Positions 47,901 through 56,032 are shown, counted from the stretch's first letter. The stretch is DNA of 64,000 nt from Candidatus Albibeggiatoa sp. nov. NOAA (GCA_025800385.1 JAOXRS010000123.1:18997-82996); one strand, 5' to 3'. Numbers and translations are program-made. The notes: generated by a model from the letters alone, not told the origin.

Positions 47901-49514
47901 AATCTCGGCAAATTCTTTGATTTACCTTTGAATGTAGATTTTGCACCTGTGGATTATGTCGCCGCCACATTGGTCAAATTGTCGTTAAACACTGACTCTG
48001 ACAATCATATTTATTCTCTAACTAACCCAAAACCACAATCGCTTAGCACTATTAGCAAATATTTACAGAAGCTAGGCGAAACGGCAGAATTATTACCCTA
48101 TCAAGACTGGTTAACAGAAATTGAAGCTTATGCTCAACGTACCGCACATCAAGGCTTACTCGGTTTGCTCCCATTACTCAATCAGCCATTGACCAATAAC
48201 GGATTGAGTTGGTTAGAAATGAGTGCGCAACGACCATATTTTGATTGTAGCAATACTTTGCAAGGTTTGGGAAATACGGAGATTCGTTGTCGCAACATCG
48301 ATATCCAGAGCATCATGGAATTACTGTTGCTCGCTTACGTCACACATAACTATCAACAAGTGAATGGCGTTGTAAAAACGGAACAACCTGAAAGTCATGG
48401 TGAAGATAAACAGCATGGTATTTTGATTTTGTCGTGGTCTTTAGGTGAAGGGCACAACGTTCAATCCGCAGCTCTTAAACAGCAATTACAGCAACATGGC
48501 ACGATGCCTGTGGAAATTGTGCAATTGGGGGAATGGATGAGTTTGGTGGCGCGTTTAGAAGGTTTTTGGCGACATTTAGCTGCACATGATATTGGTTTGC
48601 TGAATCAATATATGCAACTCACGCAAAGCTGCCAACAACATGAATTAGCGACTTTTCACAAGATTTATCAGCATACGGCTGCACGTTTATTTGAACAATT
48701 CAAACCTCGGCAAGTAGTTGCTTTATGTCCAGCAGGTGCGCAACTATTGCGTTATTTTAAGCAAAACAGTCCACAGCTTTCGACAGTAACAGGTATCACC
48801 GATTGGTTTGGTGGGGATTTCAAAGAATGGACAGATGAAGGCGCAGATTGGATTTATTCTCCCTCTCAACAGTGCAGCGACTATCTAAAAATCACCAATC
48901 CAAAAACACCATCTATTAAAACAGGCTCGCCGATTATGTCGGCATTTTTCAATCAAGCGCATTTGCCCAATCGCCAACAGGCATTGCAAAAGCTAGGCTT
49001 AAGCGCGGAAACACGTTTGATGTTATTCAATACTTACGGCGACCCTACAAGTTTAGAATTGCTGCAAGCCATTGATGATGTTGATTGTCATATCGTGGTT
49101 TTATGTTACCGTGATGATGCAACTGAACAGGCGGCTTTACAATTGAAAATGCGGGCAACTTTGCATGTCAAAGCTTGGCTCAGCGATATGCCAACATGGT
49201 TAGCAGCAGCACAAACTGTGTTTAGTAAACCGGGTTCGGGGATTTGTGCGGAGGCGATTCACTTGGGCGTTGTACCTTTGTTGAACTCACAATATGGCAT
49301 CATGCGGCAAGAGCAATCGGTGCATAGCACATTATTGAACGAAAACTTGGCGTTGGATATTGATTCTAGCGAGGCGTTTCAGCGGGCTGTACAACAATGG
49401 TTAAACAATGGTTCAGGCTTTACAGGCATACAGCATAACATCGAGCAATATTCACTACATTCAGGCACAAAAGAGCTTGCAAAACTATTGTGGGAGGCAA
49501 TGAGCAGAATTTAA
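41907..49514 (+). CDS. Acyl-glyceryl glycolipid megasynthase (FAAL-ACP-C-FkbH-ACP-TR-GT)
   Basis: This 2,535-residue enzyme joins seven units. (1) Residues 1-580: fatty acyl-AMP ligase (YTSGSTGTPKGVMISRGNL, FHDMGLMNGLILP, CYGLAENTV, LKDLIIIRGRNHYPQDIE). (2) ACP1: LGLDSL with Ser619. (3) Residues about 675-1085: condensation domain with HHSIADLW at H787-H788. (4) About 1092-1600: FkbH-like, DGDNTLW from D1275 and a C-terminal GNAT-like part. FkbH loads D-glyceryl from 1,3-bisphosphoglycerate onto an ACP. (5) ACP2: AGGTSID with Ser1698. (6) About 1780-2160: thioester reductase, TGATGYLGAYLL and YAQSKWAAE. (7) About 2170-2535: MGDG-synthase/GT28-like glycosyltransferase, SWSLGEGHNVQSAALK and KPGSGICAEAIHLG. 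I infer an acyl chain esterified to glycerate, reduced off and glycosylated. The start has AAGGGA about 9 bases upstream. No phosphopantetheinyl transferase gene is nearby. Confidence 0.9.
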   Translation: MLSNDISDVLTQRAVQNPEKTAFIFLKNGEVEQEQLTYQSLHHRALVISAYLQQHLDRKKPVLLIYPSGADYVCAFWACLYAGIIAVPTHLPRRNREDSRLESIAIDAQATYILTTNELAESILPSLKNCPTLQTLPILCTDQDFPLVDELSNAYAPDQLAFLQYTSGSTGTPKGVMISRGNLLHNAHYVHHKADLQNSPATVTWLPGFHDMGLMNGLILPIISDMLCVMMTPTAFLQQPLRWLKAVSKYRAGFSGGPNFAYDLCVQRANPEELTALDLSQWRCAFNAAEPVRADTLQQFIETFADSGFQADGFFPCYGLAENTVAVTGGLVYQPTPPRTLQVSAEAMEQGHMRLAINGERSTVFSGCGHTNLDVQLNIVDPHSLKILPETQVGEIWIAGSSVAQGYWNQPELSQAIFNAHLQDGQGGFLRSGDLGFIQDGQLYVTGRLKDLIIIRGRNHYPQDIELTVERSHPALAPSSGAAFSIQQGNNESLIIVQEVQRAQVRRLDAEAVFQAICQTVTQQHEVVVEAIVLLKPGQLPKTSSGKVRRNQCRQDYLNDNLAALAQWNGQQQTTSTQKTAEPSTPTEQRLITILQTALEPKDSIWDKHTNFAALGLDSLHFIHFHNTLQGQLQQSISLDDMMACDNLTELAQYLDQHQYQFSSQTIHNNPPKAPLLPQYPATQEQRRYWHLQQARKTAATLLIPAQVTINQVLDKTMLQRALATLIARHHMLRAAFDLQGNLCIQEHIPAVFSDDNQETWDMTQAPLWRLSLQQTDSQTILSLSIHHSIADLWSVQVFFKELSALYGAWVKAQVNPLESLHAQFEDYAYAEQQTTVSSQQLAYWEQLPYACFEPLKLPYKPNFQHSGKQLAASAYIDIPQATHQQLQIYCQQHQLTVTTVYLAVLRLLLFAYAEQEHTVIGLTLFNRHHSAWQKLIGCFAQVSYLHIPAHPQTPIDQFIQQVAQAVQQLRQNGLSLEQTADKLLAHRAGTQIPALQIMFNYMPLDKELDSLFGGHSTFAAAHRDDIDFDMAWTGIESSQGCRWSVEYVRDGFDTETIELLLKQFSNLLQAVCEKQLPTIGDIQTHLGMSARKQLVIGATFSADSVGGVVKSWLDQFEARYDIQFVDFNQILQALADPYSLFHRNHHGINVILLRLQDWAVNPQAVEEFLQLLQQATHQTHSQYLLILCPEPEHNPDLEVQRQHIQQIANRFPQCHVIDGKQISAQYRLKNIHDPIADAAAALPYRPHFFAGLGNTISRFAFQAWHPKFKLIALDGDNTLWQGVVAEQGIHGVKVHRQFQEKLLTLKNSGALLALLSKNIESDVAELFAQRGDFPLKREDFVTWEVNWQPKSQNLQNLAEQLNLDIGHFLFIDDNPVEIAEVSTACPTVATLQFSSDEIERFVEHIWWLDPPLQTSTEDRRRTQMYVENSQRQQAQQQAGSFQAFLDTLNLNIRITPIKEAQIERVSQLSQRVNQFNATTWRCSIADVQAIHADPNQTLLTVEVSDRFGDYGLTGAAFLVNEDDAIRVKNLLLSCRVLGRGVEDKLLRHIGQFALEQGCNSVLLDFTATARNQPIHHLYQSLDGFASPTHQIDAQYLATWQRQASEAVNKPTASKQKTSSNSIFQRQIDTQALANLWLATSQIDEQSFPTPRQKNDSAENIIPPKTANEMLVLQIWQDILKQETISTTINFTEAGGTSIDMVRLLSALCERTGITFSYAFVLENSSIQMMASALDYHEKTGRLPDITPFPQRQDAVLSEALRQQIIQANAAKSAEQTPTQVLLTGATGYLGAYLLYELLQQTTFQVHCLVRAASESAGLARLRNNLQQYNLWQTGFEARIHILIGDFSQPNFALSPKQYIDLSQQISHIYHNGAQVDFSVPYAILKPANVDGTCQVLDFASCGCRKTLHYVSTASVFDTANTQPQQQQFETPLSADSYAVFGGYAQSKWAAERLVSQATDLGLSVNIFRPNGIGPAVQINHSRFNESDAFGIILLASINLGKFFDLPLNVDFAPVDYVAATLVKLSLNTDSDNHIYSLTNPKPQSLSTISKYLQKLGETAELLPYQDWLTEIEAYAQRTAHQGLLGLLPLLNQPLTNNGLSWLEMSAQRPYFDCSNTLQGLGNTEIRCRNIDIQSIMELLLLAYVTHNYQQVNGVVKTEQPESHGEDKQHGILILSWSLGEGHNVQSAALKQQLQQHGTMPVEIVQLGEWMSLVARLEGFWRHLAAHDIGLLNQYMQLTQSCQQHELATFHKIYQHTAARLFEQFKPRQVVALCPAGAQLLRYFKQNSPQLSTVTGITDWFGGDFKEWTDEGADWIYSPSQQCSDYLKITNPKTPSIKTGSPIMSAFFNQAHLPNRQQALQKLGLSAETRLMLFNTYGDPTSLELLQAIDDVDCHIVVLCYRDDATEQAALQLKMRATLHVKAWLSDMPTWLAAAQTVFSKPGSGICAEAIHLGVVPLLNSQYGIMRQEQSVHSTLLNENLALDIDSSEAFQRAVQQWLNNGSGFTGIQHNIEQYSLHSGTKELAKLLWEAMSRI

Positions 49515-49527
49515 TCTTGAAAATCAG

Positions 49528-52008
49528 TTAATCCTGTAAATCCTGATTCAGATTTTCTAACGCTTTATCCCGCAAATGATAGCCTGTTTCATCAATAAGG
49601 TTTTTGGCTTTATCTCGATGTTCAATGGCTTGGTGTTTATTGTCTTGTAGCAGTTGATAACGGCACATGGCAAGATGGTAGTCAGTTTTGTACAGTTTCA
49701 TGTTGCTGCGGTCGATGATGTCGTGGGCTTCGTCTAGGTCGGTTTTTGCCAGTGCAAGGTTTTGTTGTTGTAAATGGAAGTTTGCGCGGTCAATGAGGAA
49801 CATAGGAATACGGTAAATTGTTCCAGCTTTGCGTATGGCTGCCACTGCTTCATCAAAAGAGTCTGTTGCTTGTTCTGATTTAAGAGCCTGATAGCAACGG
49901 GCTAGGGTTAAGTTATTCCAAGCATTATCAAGTAATGGTGTTGTTGTTTGTGTATTTAACCCATATTCCCCACGTTTCAATACATGCTCAATATCGGCTG
50001 TAGTCTGGGCTTGGTCTAATAATAAAGCACAGTAATTAAACCCACCTTGCGAAGATAAATATTGATTGCCTTGATTTTGTTCTAATTGTTGAAAAGATTG
50101 TAAAGCTTCTGTTAATTGTCCTTGTTGATGTAAACAATGTGCAAGAGAAGCATGACTTTTAATTTGCTCAAGATTATTACCATTTTGTTGTGCATAGTCT
50201 ATTGCTAATTTGGCATATTCAGTGGCTTGGGCTAAATCACCTAATGGCATCAATAAACCTACAAGGTTTTGTGCTGTAACTGACGCATTTTGCCAATCTT
50301 GCAGTTTTTGTCTTACTTTTAAATTCACTTGTCTTGGCTCAAGTGCTTCATGCAAACGCCCTAATGACATCAAACAAAATGAAGCTGTTGATAATAACCA
50401 TGCTTGATTAGATTCAGACAAACCTTGCTGTACAGGATGTAACCAATCTTTGGGAAAAAATGAGGCAATTGCAATCAAATTTTGATTGTAAGCACCTAGT
50501 CTAAGCAAACTATAACTTTCATCTCCTCCTCGTAAAATTCTCTCATAATAAACATTTAAAGCCCTTTGATATTCCTCTGCTAAACAACCATGTTTTACTG
50601 CACGATATAAAGGCTCTAAACCTGTTAAACCTTCGGGATGATATTCATTGGGTAAATCTTCATAGTATTCAAATAAGGCATAATGAGCTTTTTTGTAATC
50701 TTTGAATTGAGTTTTCTTGAAATGCTCAGCAAAATAACTACGGATTAAAGGGTGTGTATCCCATGTAACAATTTCTTTATCTTGCATTTTGATGGATAAC
50801 AAACCCGCCGTTTCTAAACTGTCAAATACCTCATCAAGCTTGCCTTTTTTCATCCAACTGCGCAACTGAAACGCATAAGGCAAATCATATAACAACATAT
50901 CAAATTCAGCTTTTTGCATCGCTTGGTCAAATAAACCTAACAAGTGCATAAAAATCGCTTCGGGACGGTGCTTTTCACCCCATCTTTGCACATAAAAATC
51001 TAATATTTCATGAACGATATTGCTAAATTCGCTGTTTTCCCACAAATGCGGTAACTGGTCTCGTTTCTCTAAACGTCCATCCAATTCCGTTTTCACCAAA
51101 TTGCCCAATAAAACCAAACTCAACGCATGACCGTGTAAATCTGCACTCACCGCTTCACCTTGTTGCCGCTCAACCCATTCACCTTGTCTATTTTTCCACT
51201 GGATTTTTTGCTTGCTATCTTTTGCTCCTAATGCTTGCAACAACTTCATGCCATCCGCATCTGATAAACGCTCCAACGACATCGCCACATAACGCGAATC
51301 ATCCCAATCCTTAAACTCCTGCAATGGCAACCGTGAGGTGACAATAATCAAGCTCGGACTTTTTACCAAACCATTCCGATGCACCGATTGCAAAAAGGCT
51401 TTCATCGCCATATCTTGCAACTCACCGTTAAACGACTTCAAACCCTCTGGATATTGCAAAGTCTCCACACCATCCAACACCAATAAACTCGGCTGCTGCT
51501 GTAAACGCTGCACTAACAACTGTGCTTTTGCCACATCATCTTGCGGAATTTCCTTAACCCCAAAATGTCCCAATGCTTGCGTCAAAAAATCACTACTACT
51601 GGTTTGCCGCTGCTGCCCATCCTGATTATTAAACGACCATGCAAAGGCTTTCTCTAAATTTTTATATTTCTTTTTTCGTAAATCATCCAACCAGCGATAT
51701 AACAACGCAGATTTTCCCGCACCGCCAACCGCATGAATCCACACCACATCACGACCATCTTTGTTTAAAGCTCGGGTTAACGTGGCTAAATTTTTGGTTC
51801 GCCCGAATAAGGCGGTATTGGTTGGTAAAGGTAAGCGGGATAAATCAATAGTACCTTCGATTAGGAAAGGTTTAGGCTTTTGAATTTTAGAAGAAATAAG
51901 CTTAAGCACATAAGGAACAAATATAACCAAAAGTCCGCCAACCACTGCAATAAAAAGTGCGGTTAATGTTTCTGTAGATGTTATTGAATCTATCAAAGAC
52001 TTTTCCAT
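49528..52008 (-). CDS. Membrane-anchored STAND/NB-ARC-like NTPase with TPR repeats
   Basis: The protein of 826 residues has one N-terminal membrane helix (about residues 12-35, LTALFIAVVGGLLVIFVPYV). It has a STAND-type NTPase (about 70-340) with LFGRTKNLATLTRAL, the Walker A motif HAVGGAGKSALLYRW and the Walker B motif PSLLVLDGVETLQ. A winged-helix-like arm and helical repeats (about 560-826) resemble TPR: QAWLLSTASFCLMSLGRLHE, SHASLAHCLHQQGQLTEALQ. STAND proteins are stress or phage sensors that oligomerise upon ligand binding. Whether it is a defence gene is inference. It converges with the megasynthase gene (gap 13 bases). Confidence 0.82.
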   Translation of the reverse strand: MEKSLIDSITSTETLTALFIAVVGGLLVIFVPYVLKLISSKIQKPKPFLIEGTIDLSRLPLPTNTALFGRTKNLATLTRALNKDGRDVVWIHAVGGAGKSALLYRWLDDLRKKKYKNLEKAFAWSFNNQDGQQRQTSSSDFLTQALGHFGVKEIPQDDVAKAQLLVQRLQQQPSLLVLDGVETLQYPEGLKSFNGELQDMAMKAFLQSVHRNGLVKSPSLIIVTSRLPLQEFKDWDDSRYVAMSLERLSDADGMKLLQALGAKDSKQKIQWKNRQGEWVERQQGEAVSADLHGHALSLVLLGNLVKTELDGRLEKRDQLPHLWENSEFSNIVHEILDFYVQRWGEKHRPEAIFMHLLGLFDQAMQKAEFDMLLYDLPYAFQLRSWMKKGKLDEVFDSLETAGLLSIKMQDKEIVTWDTHPLIRSYFAEHFKKTQFKDYKKAHYALFEYYEDLPNEYHPEGLTGLEPLYRAVKHGCLAEEYQRALNVYYERILRGGDESYSLLRLGAYNQNLIAIASFFPKDWLHPVQQGLSESNQAWLLSTASFCLMSLGRLHEALEPRQVNLKVRQKLQDWQNASVTAQNLVGLLMPLGDLAQATEYAKLAIDYAQQNGNNLEQIKSHASLAHCLHQQGQLTEALQSFQQLEQNQGNQYLSSQGGFNYCALLLDQAQTTADIEHVLKRGEYGLNTQTTTPLLDNAWNNLTLARCYQALKSEQATDSFDEAVAAIRKAGTIYRIPMFLIDRANFHLQQQNLALAKTDLDEAHDIIDRSNMKLYKTDYHLAMCRYQLLQDNKHQAIEHRDKAKNLIDETGYHLRDKALENLNQDLQD

Positions 52009-52238
52009 AATGACAAACCACAAGGCTATTGGTTAAATCGATTATAACGTAAGACAGACGATAAAATGAATAAACTGCTTGAGCCTAGCATTTTTTATAA
52101 TTTAACAAGCAATTTTTAATATATCTTAGATTGCGTATCATTATTTTATATTTTGTTATAAAATCTAATAACTCATTAATTTTAAATAGTAAAAACTACT
52201 TTTAAAAATTACAATCTGCATATTAAAGGAGTATAAAA

Positions 52239-53030
52239 ATTAAAATTCCCATTTATCAAATAGATGCTTTTGCCGAAAATGTTTTTGAAGGTAATCCTGC
52301 TGCGGTTTGTCCATTAACAGAATGGCTGCCTACAGAAATAATGCAATCTATTGCTGCAGAAAATAACCTTTCTGAAACCGCTTTTTTTGTACCAACAGAA
52401 CAAGGTTTTCATATTCGCTGGTTTACACCACTTGTCGAAGTAGATTTATGTGGACATGCGACCTTGGCAGCAGCATATGTGATCTATCATTATCTTGATT
52501 ATCCAAAAGATATGATTCAGTTTGATTCTAAATCGGGTCTGTTAACTGTTTCAAGAAATGATGACCTGATTGCATTAGATTTTCCTGCACAACCGCCTTC
52601 AGTGTGTCAGACACCGCCTGAAATAGAGCAGGCTTTTGGCATCAAACCACTCGCTTGTTTAAAATCAGAAGATTATATCGTTATATTTGAAAAAGCAGCT
52701 GACGTATTAGAAGCACAGCCCAACTACGAATTACTAAAAGGCTTAGACCTTCGAGGTGTTATTATTACCGCTGCCTCAAATTCAGAAGACATTGACTTTA
52801 TCGCTAGATTTTTTGCCCCGAAATGTGGAATTAACGAAGACCCTGTAACAGGTTCGGCATATACACAGCTCACACCTTACTGGGCTGAAAAACTAAATTT
52901 ATCAAAACTTAAAGCCCGTCAAATGTCAGCGAGAGGAGGTCATTTGTTCTGTGAATTAGTAGGTGATCGAGTCAAAATTGCAGGTAAAGCTATCAGCTAT
53001 TTAACAGGAGAAATTAATATAACGCCATAG
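52239..53030 (+). CDS. PhzF-family isomerase/epimerase-like protein, probable ATT start codon
   Basis: PhzF-like proteins catalyse proton shifts in phenazine-type and other metabolites. The typical beginning K-IPIYQIDAFAENVFEGNPAAVC is coded from 52239, and the catalytic Glu lies in NNLSETAFFVP. Later motifs are RWFTPLVEVDLCGHATLAAA and INEDPVTGSAYTQLTPYW. The frame runs open from a TAA at 52224 but has no ATG, GTG or TTG before 52341. AAGGAG (52226-52231) lies 7 bases before ATT at 52239, which is therefore the likely start. Starting at 52341 would delete the conserved GNPAAV part. The gene ends 1 base before the convergent patatin gene. Confidence 0.85.
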   Translation: MKIPIYQIDAFAENVFEGNPAAVCPLTEWLPTEIMQSIAAENNLSETAFFVPTEQGFHIRWFTPLVEVDLCGHATLAAAYVIYHYLDYPKDMIQFDSKSGLLTVSRNDDLIALDFPAQPPSVCQTPPEIEQAFGIKPLACLKSEDYIVIFEKAADVLEAQPNYELLKGLDLRGVIITAASNSEDIDFIARFFAPKCGINEDPVTGSAYTQLTPYWAEKLNLSKLKARQMSARGGHLFCELVGDRVKIAGKAISYLTGEINITP

Positions 53031-53031
53031 T

Positions 53032-54846
53032 TTAATTGCGATTCATCCACTGTTCCAATTTCGGCAATGCATCTTGATAACCCTGCTTAACTAAGCCGTC
53101 TAAGTTACGCATATCCATTAAACCATGATTGGTACAAGGTGGGGTTAAACATAAATCAGCCAATTGCCTTGAAGGCTCAGCATTGACTTTGCTGGCAAGT
53201 GCAGCCGTGTGTAGCAGCAATTTAAAAATATGTGGATAGCGACGTTGTTTTGCCATTGGGTTGAGATAATCCCACAAAGCACGCCAACCATTCGGTGGAA
53301 TTGTAGTCGTGACATTAGGCTGTAAGCCATCATTGGGAGAGACATCAACCGCAATAAGTGACCCATGATGTTGTTTACGCATGTCTGCAACGGGCAAATT
53401 GTCCAATAATCCGCCATCAACCAACAACGTCCCTTGATGGCTCACAATCGATGAACAGACCCCCGGTACTGCACCCGAAGCCAATAACGCCGACCAGATT
53501 AAACCTTGCTCATGTTTATAAGGTTTCAAGCGAGTCAAATCAGTGGAAATACAGAAAAAATTTAACCACAAATCCTCAATATGACGATCACCAAACACAT
53601 TACGGGTCAAACGTTTGGCGCGGCGGGCGGATAAGAGCGATGTAATCGGCAAGGTAAAATCTCGATGTGGCTTACCTTTGACCCAAGTTTCGTGGTTCAG
53701 TTCCAATAATTCTTGTGAGTTATAACCATCTGCATATTGCGCGGCGATAATTGCCCCCATGCTTGTACCTGCGACCTTATCCACAGGTAAACCCAGTTCC
53801 TCCATCGCTTTAAGCACGCCGATATGCGCAAATGAACGTGCACCGCCACCACCTAGAACTAGTGCAATCGATTCGTTGGCAATCTCACGGGCAAGACGTT
53901 GCAAATCTAACTTTGAGGCTTGGCGAATATGATGATGACGTTGATAATGCTTTAACCATTGTTGAGTTTGCGATGGTCGGCGGGTTGTTGGCGGATGCAC
54001 TAAAACCAATTCTTGCTCAATTTCACTACAAGCTAAAGCACTCAAATGAGCGGGCAATGCTTGCGGTTTATCTTTCGCATCAACTAAATATAAAATTTTA
54101 TCCGCTTGGCGTAAACAGAAATCAGTCCAACCTATCTTTGTATTAGACGTTTCTAAAATAATAAAATCAGCTTGTTGCTCTTGATCTGAAACCCAACGCG
54201 CCAAACGTTCATCTTGCGTGATACTCGCACAGCCAAACGCTTCACACGCCCCGTGCCACAACTTCTGATCCAATTGATCCAAACTGAGATGATGCACAGT
54301 ATTTTTCGCTGCCAACTGATTTGCGAGTAAACGAGGCAACGCTTTGACCGCAGGATTATCACTCAATACAACAAATGTCACCAAAGTGCTGGCTTTATAA
54401 GTCGCGCCACGCTCCAGTTGATTCATCCATTGCCCAACAATTTTTAACAACTCAACCGCGATATTGGGATGTTTTTGTAGAATCTTTTGAAATTGAGCTT
54501 TGGGTAATTTGCCTAGCTCTGTATCACGCATTGCCACAATACTGGCCGCACGGGTTTGATCGCTGATTAAAGATAATTCGCCGAAAGATTCCCCCGGTAA
54601 TAGCTCGCCCACAGGTTTATCGGTTTCATCCTCATTGCTGACCAAAATTTTTAAACGTCCACTGTTAACCATGTAAAACGCGTCACCTGCATCGCCTTGA
54701 CGAAATAAGGTTTCACCGCGCAACAATCGCAAGCACTGAAATGCCTCAGATAACTCCTTTAAACTGTCGGCATCTAACTGATTAAACAAACGTGATTGAG
54801 CTAAACAATGCTGAATATCCTTAGCACTTTTAACATCAAGTTTCAT
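53032..54846 (-). CDS. Patatin-like phospholipase with cyclic-nucleotide-binding domain (NTE type)
   Basis: Residues 1-145 form a CNB domain with LFNQLDADSLKELSEAFQCL, GETLFRQGDAGDAFYMVNSG and FGELSLISDQTRAASI. The patatin lipase lies at about residues 330-510: oxyanion loop LVLGGGGARSFAHIGVLKAM, nucleophile GTSMG, and VDGGLLDNLPV with the catalytic Asp. The 604-residue length matches bacterial NTE-like proteins that hydrolyse lysophospholipids. It is the last gene of the lipid operon; its ATG overlaps the desaturase end by 11 bases. Confidence 0.92.
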   Translation of the reverse strand: MKLDVKSAKDIQHCLAQSRLFNQLDADSLKELSEAFQCLRLLRGETLFRQGDAGDAFYMVNSGRLKILVSNEDETDKPVGELLPGESFGELSLISDQTRAASIVAMRDTELGKLPKAQFQKILQKHPNIAVELLKIVGQWMNQLERGATYKASTLVTFVVLSDNPAVKALPRLLANQLAAKNTVHHLSLDQLDQKLWHGACEAFGCASITQDERLARWVSDQEQQADFIILETSNTKIGWTDFCLRQADKILYLVDAKDKPQALPAHLSALACSEIEQELVLVHPPTTRRPSQTQQWLKHYQRHHHIRQASKLDLQRLAREIANESIALVLGGGGARSFAHIGVLKAMEELGLPVDKVAGTSMGAIIAAQYADGYNSQELLELNHETWVKGKPHRDFTLPITSLLSARRAKRLTRNVFGDRHIEDLWLNFFCISTDLTRLKPYKHEQGLIWSALLASGAVPGVCSSIVSHQGTLLVDGGLLDNLPVADMRKQHHGSLIAVDVSPNDGLQPNVTTTIPPNGWRALWDYLNPMAKQRRYPHIFKLLLHTAALASKVNAEPSRQLADLCLTPPCTNHGLMDMRNLDGLVKQGYQDALPKLEQWMNRN

Positions 54847-56017
54847 GCAGCTTATCCTTGCGGGTCACGAATACCAAATGATCCCAATACGCAGGCCAAA
54901 ACGCATGGCGTTCGTAAGCATAGCCCATCTTGTGTAATTCCTCTTCCACGATAGTGTAATAAGCAGGGTCTAAGGTCGGAAATAAATGATGTAAAGTCTG
55001 GCTGCCAAGAAATGCATTAAACACCATCGACGACCAATAATTAGTGCAACCAAAGTCATAACACGTATTCATTTGGTGGGTGATAAAGTCTTGACGGTGA
55101 AACGGCGTGTGACAAGTCTCATGGTTGTGATTGGATAAAGTGATGCTGAGAAACATAAATGAAGCCAGACATTCCAACAGAATCCCAACCCATAAATAGC
55201 CAACCGCCCACCATAAAATCAGCCAGCCAAAACTACCAATAATGTACCAAATCAAACGTACTTGCCAGTTATGCGGATCACGCCACATTTCAAACGGACG
55301 CGCCAAACGTAAAATCATAAACGCAAACGCATATAACGGTACAATAAAAAACGGTGCAAAACGCTGCATGGGTGTATGTTGATTAGGCGTAAAATGTACT
55401 ATTGGCAAGAGCTTGGTCACGTCGGGGTCGTAAACAGGATGATTGGTATATAAGTGATGTCCTAAACAATGCTCGGTTTTCCATGTATGACTGGAGAAGC
55501 CGCCCAAATCGCCTAAATGTTGCCAATGGGTATTCAGATGTAAAAACACATGTCCAAACCCTGTCATGATAATCATGTTCATCGCATAAACGACTGCCAA
55601 CACCACAGCCCACGCACCCGCTTCCGCCCAAATAAATGGAATTGCTAAATTAATCAACAAAGCGACAATCGCCAATATCCGACCTCGTAATGAGGCACCG
55701 GGTTGCCAGCCGACTGCTTCTAAGCGTTTTGCAACCCTTTCACGCAATTCCGCGTATCGAGACCAGTCAAATTGTGGCCAAGGGGATTTGGGAATCGGTT
55801 CATCTGTTTGAATTTCAAAACGGCTTAACATGGCTTGGGCTTTGGGCATTCGCAGATGATGGGCTTCAAATGCGGCTGTGCAATCTGTGCCTCGACACCG
55901 TTGCAAAAAATCTGCGCCACCGGGATGTTTTTCTAGCCAAGGTTCTAAGTCATAAAGTCGACCATGAATATACCAATGCGGCCAATAGGGTTTGTCTTTT
56001 CTCGGATGATGTGACAT
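54836..56017 (-). CDS. Fatty acid desaturase with N-terminal cytochrome b5 domain
   Basis: Residues 1-75 form a cytochrome b5 domain: heme-binding HPGG in LEKHPGGADFLQR, and an AHHLRM motif for the second His. The remaining residues are a membrane desaturase with HVFLHLNTHWQHL, KTEHCLGHHLYTNH and QTLHHLFPTLDP. In the last box Gln replaces the first His of HxxHH, as in front-end (delta-5/delta-6) desaturases. Substrate is uncertain. It lies in the FAD-DUF1365-CFA operon, 15 bases after the CFA gene, and ends overlapping the patatin gene. Confidence 0.9.
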   Translation of the reverse strand: MSHHPRKDKPYWPHWYIHGRLYDLEPWLEKHPGGADFLQRCRGTDCTAAFEAHHLRMPKAQAMLSRFEIQTDEPIPKSPWPQFDWSRYAELRERVAKRLEAVGWQPGASLRGRILAIVALLINLAIPFIWAEAGAWAVVLAVVYAMNMIIMTGFGHVFLHLNTHWQHLGDLGGFSSHTWKTEHCLGHHLYTNHPVYDPDVTKLLPIVHFTPNQHTPMQRFAPFFIVPLYAFAFMILRLARPFEMWRDPHNWQVRLIWYIIGSFGWLILWWAVGYLWVGILLECLASFMFLSITLSNHNHETCHTPFHRQDFITHQMNTCYDFGCTNYWSSMVFNAFLGSQTLHHLFPTLDPAYYTIVEEELHKMGYAYERHAFWPAYWDHLVFVTRKDKLHET

Positions 56018-56032
56018 GGTTAAAACCCTCGC

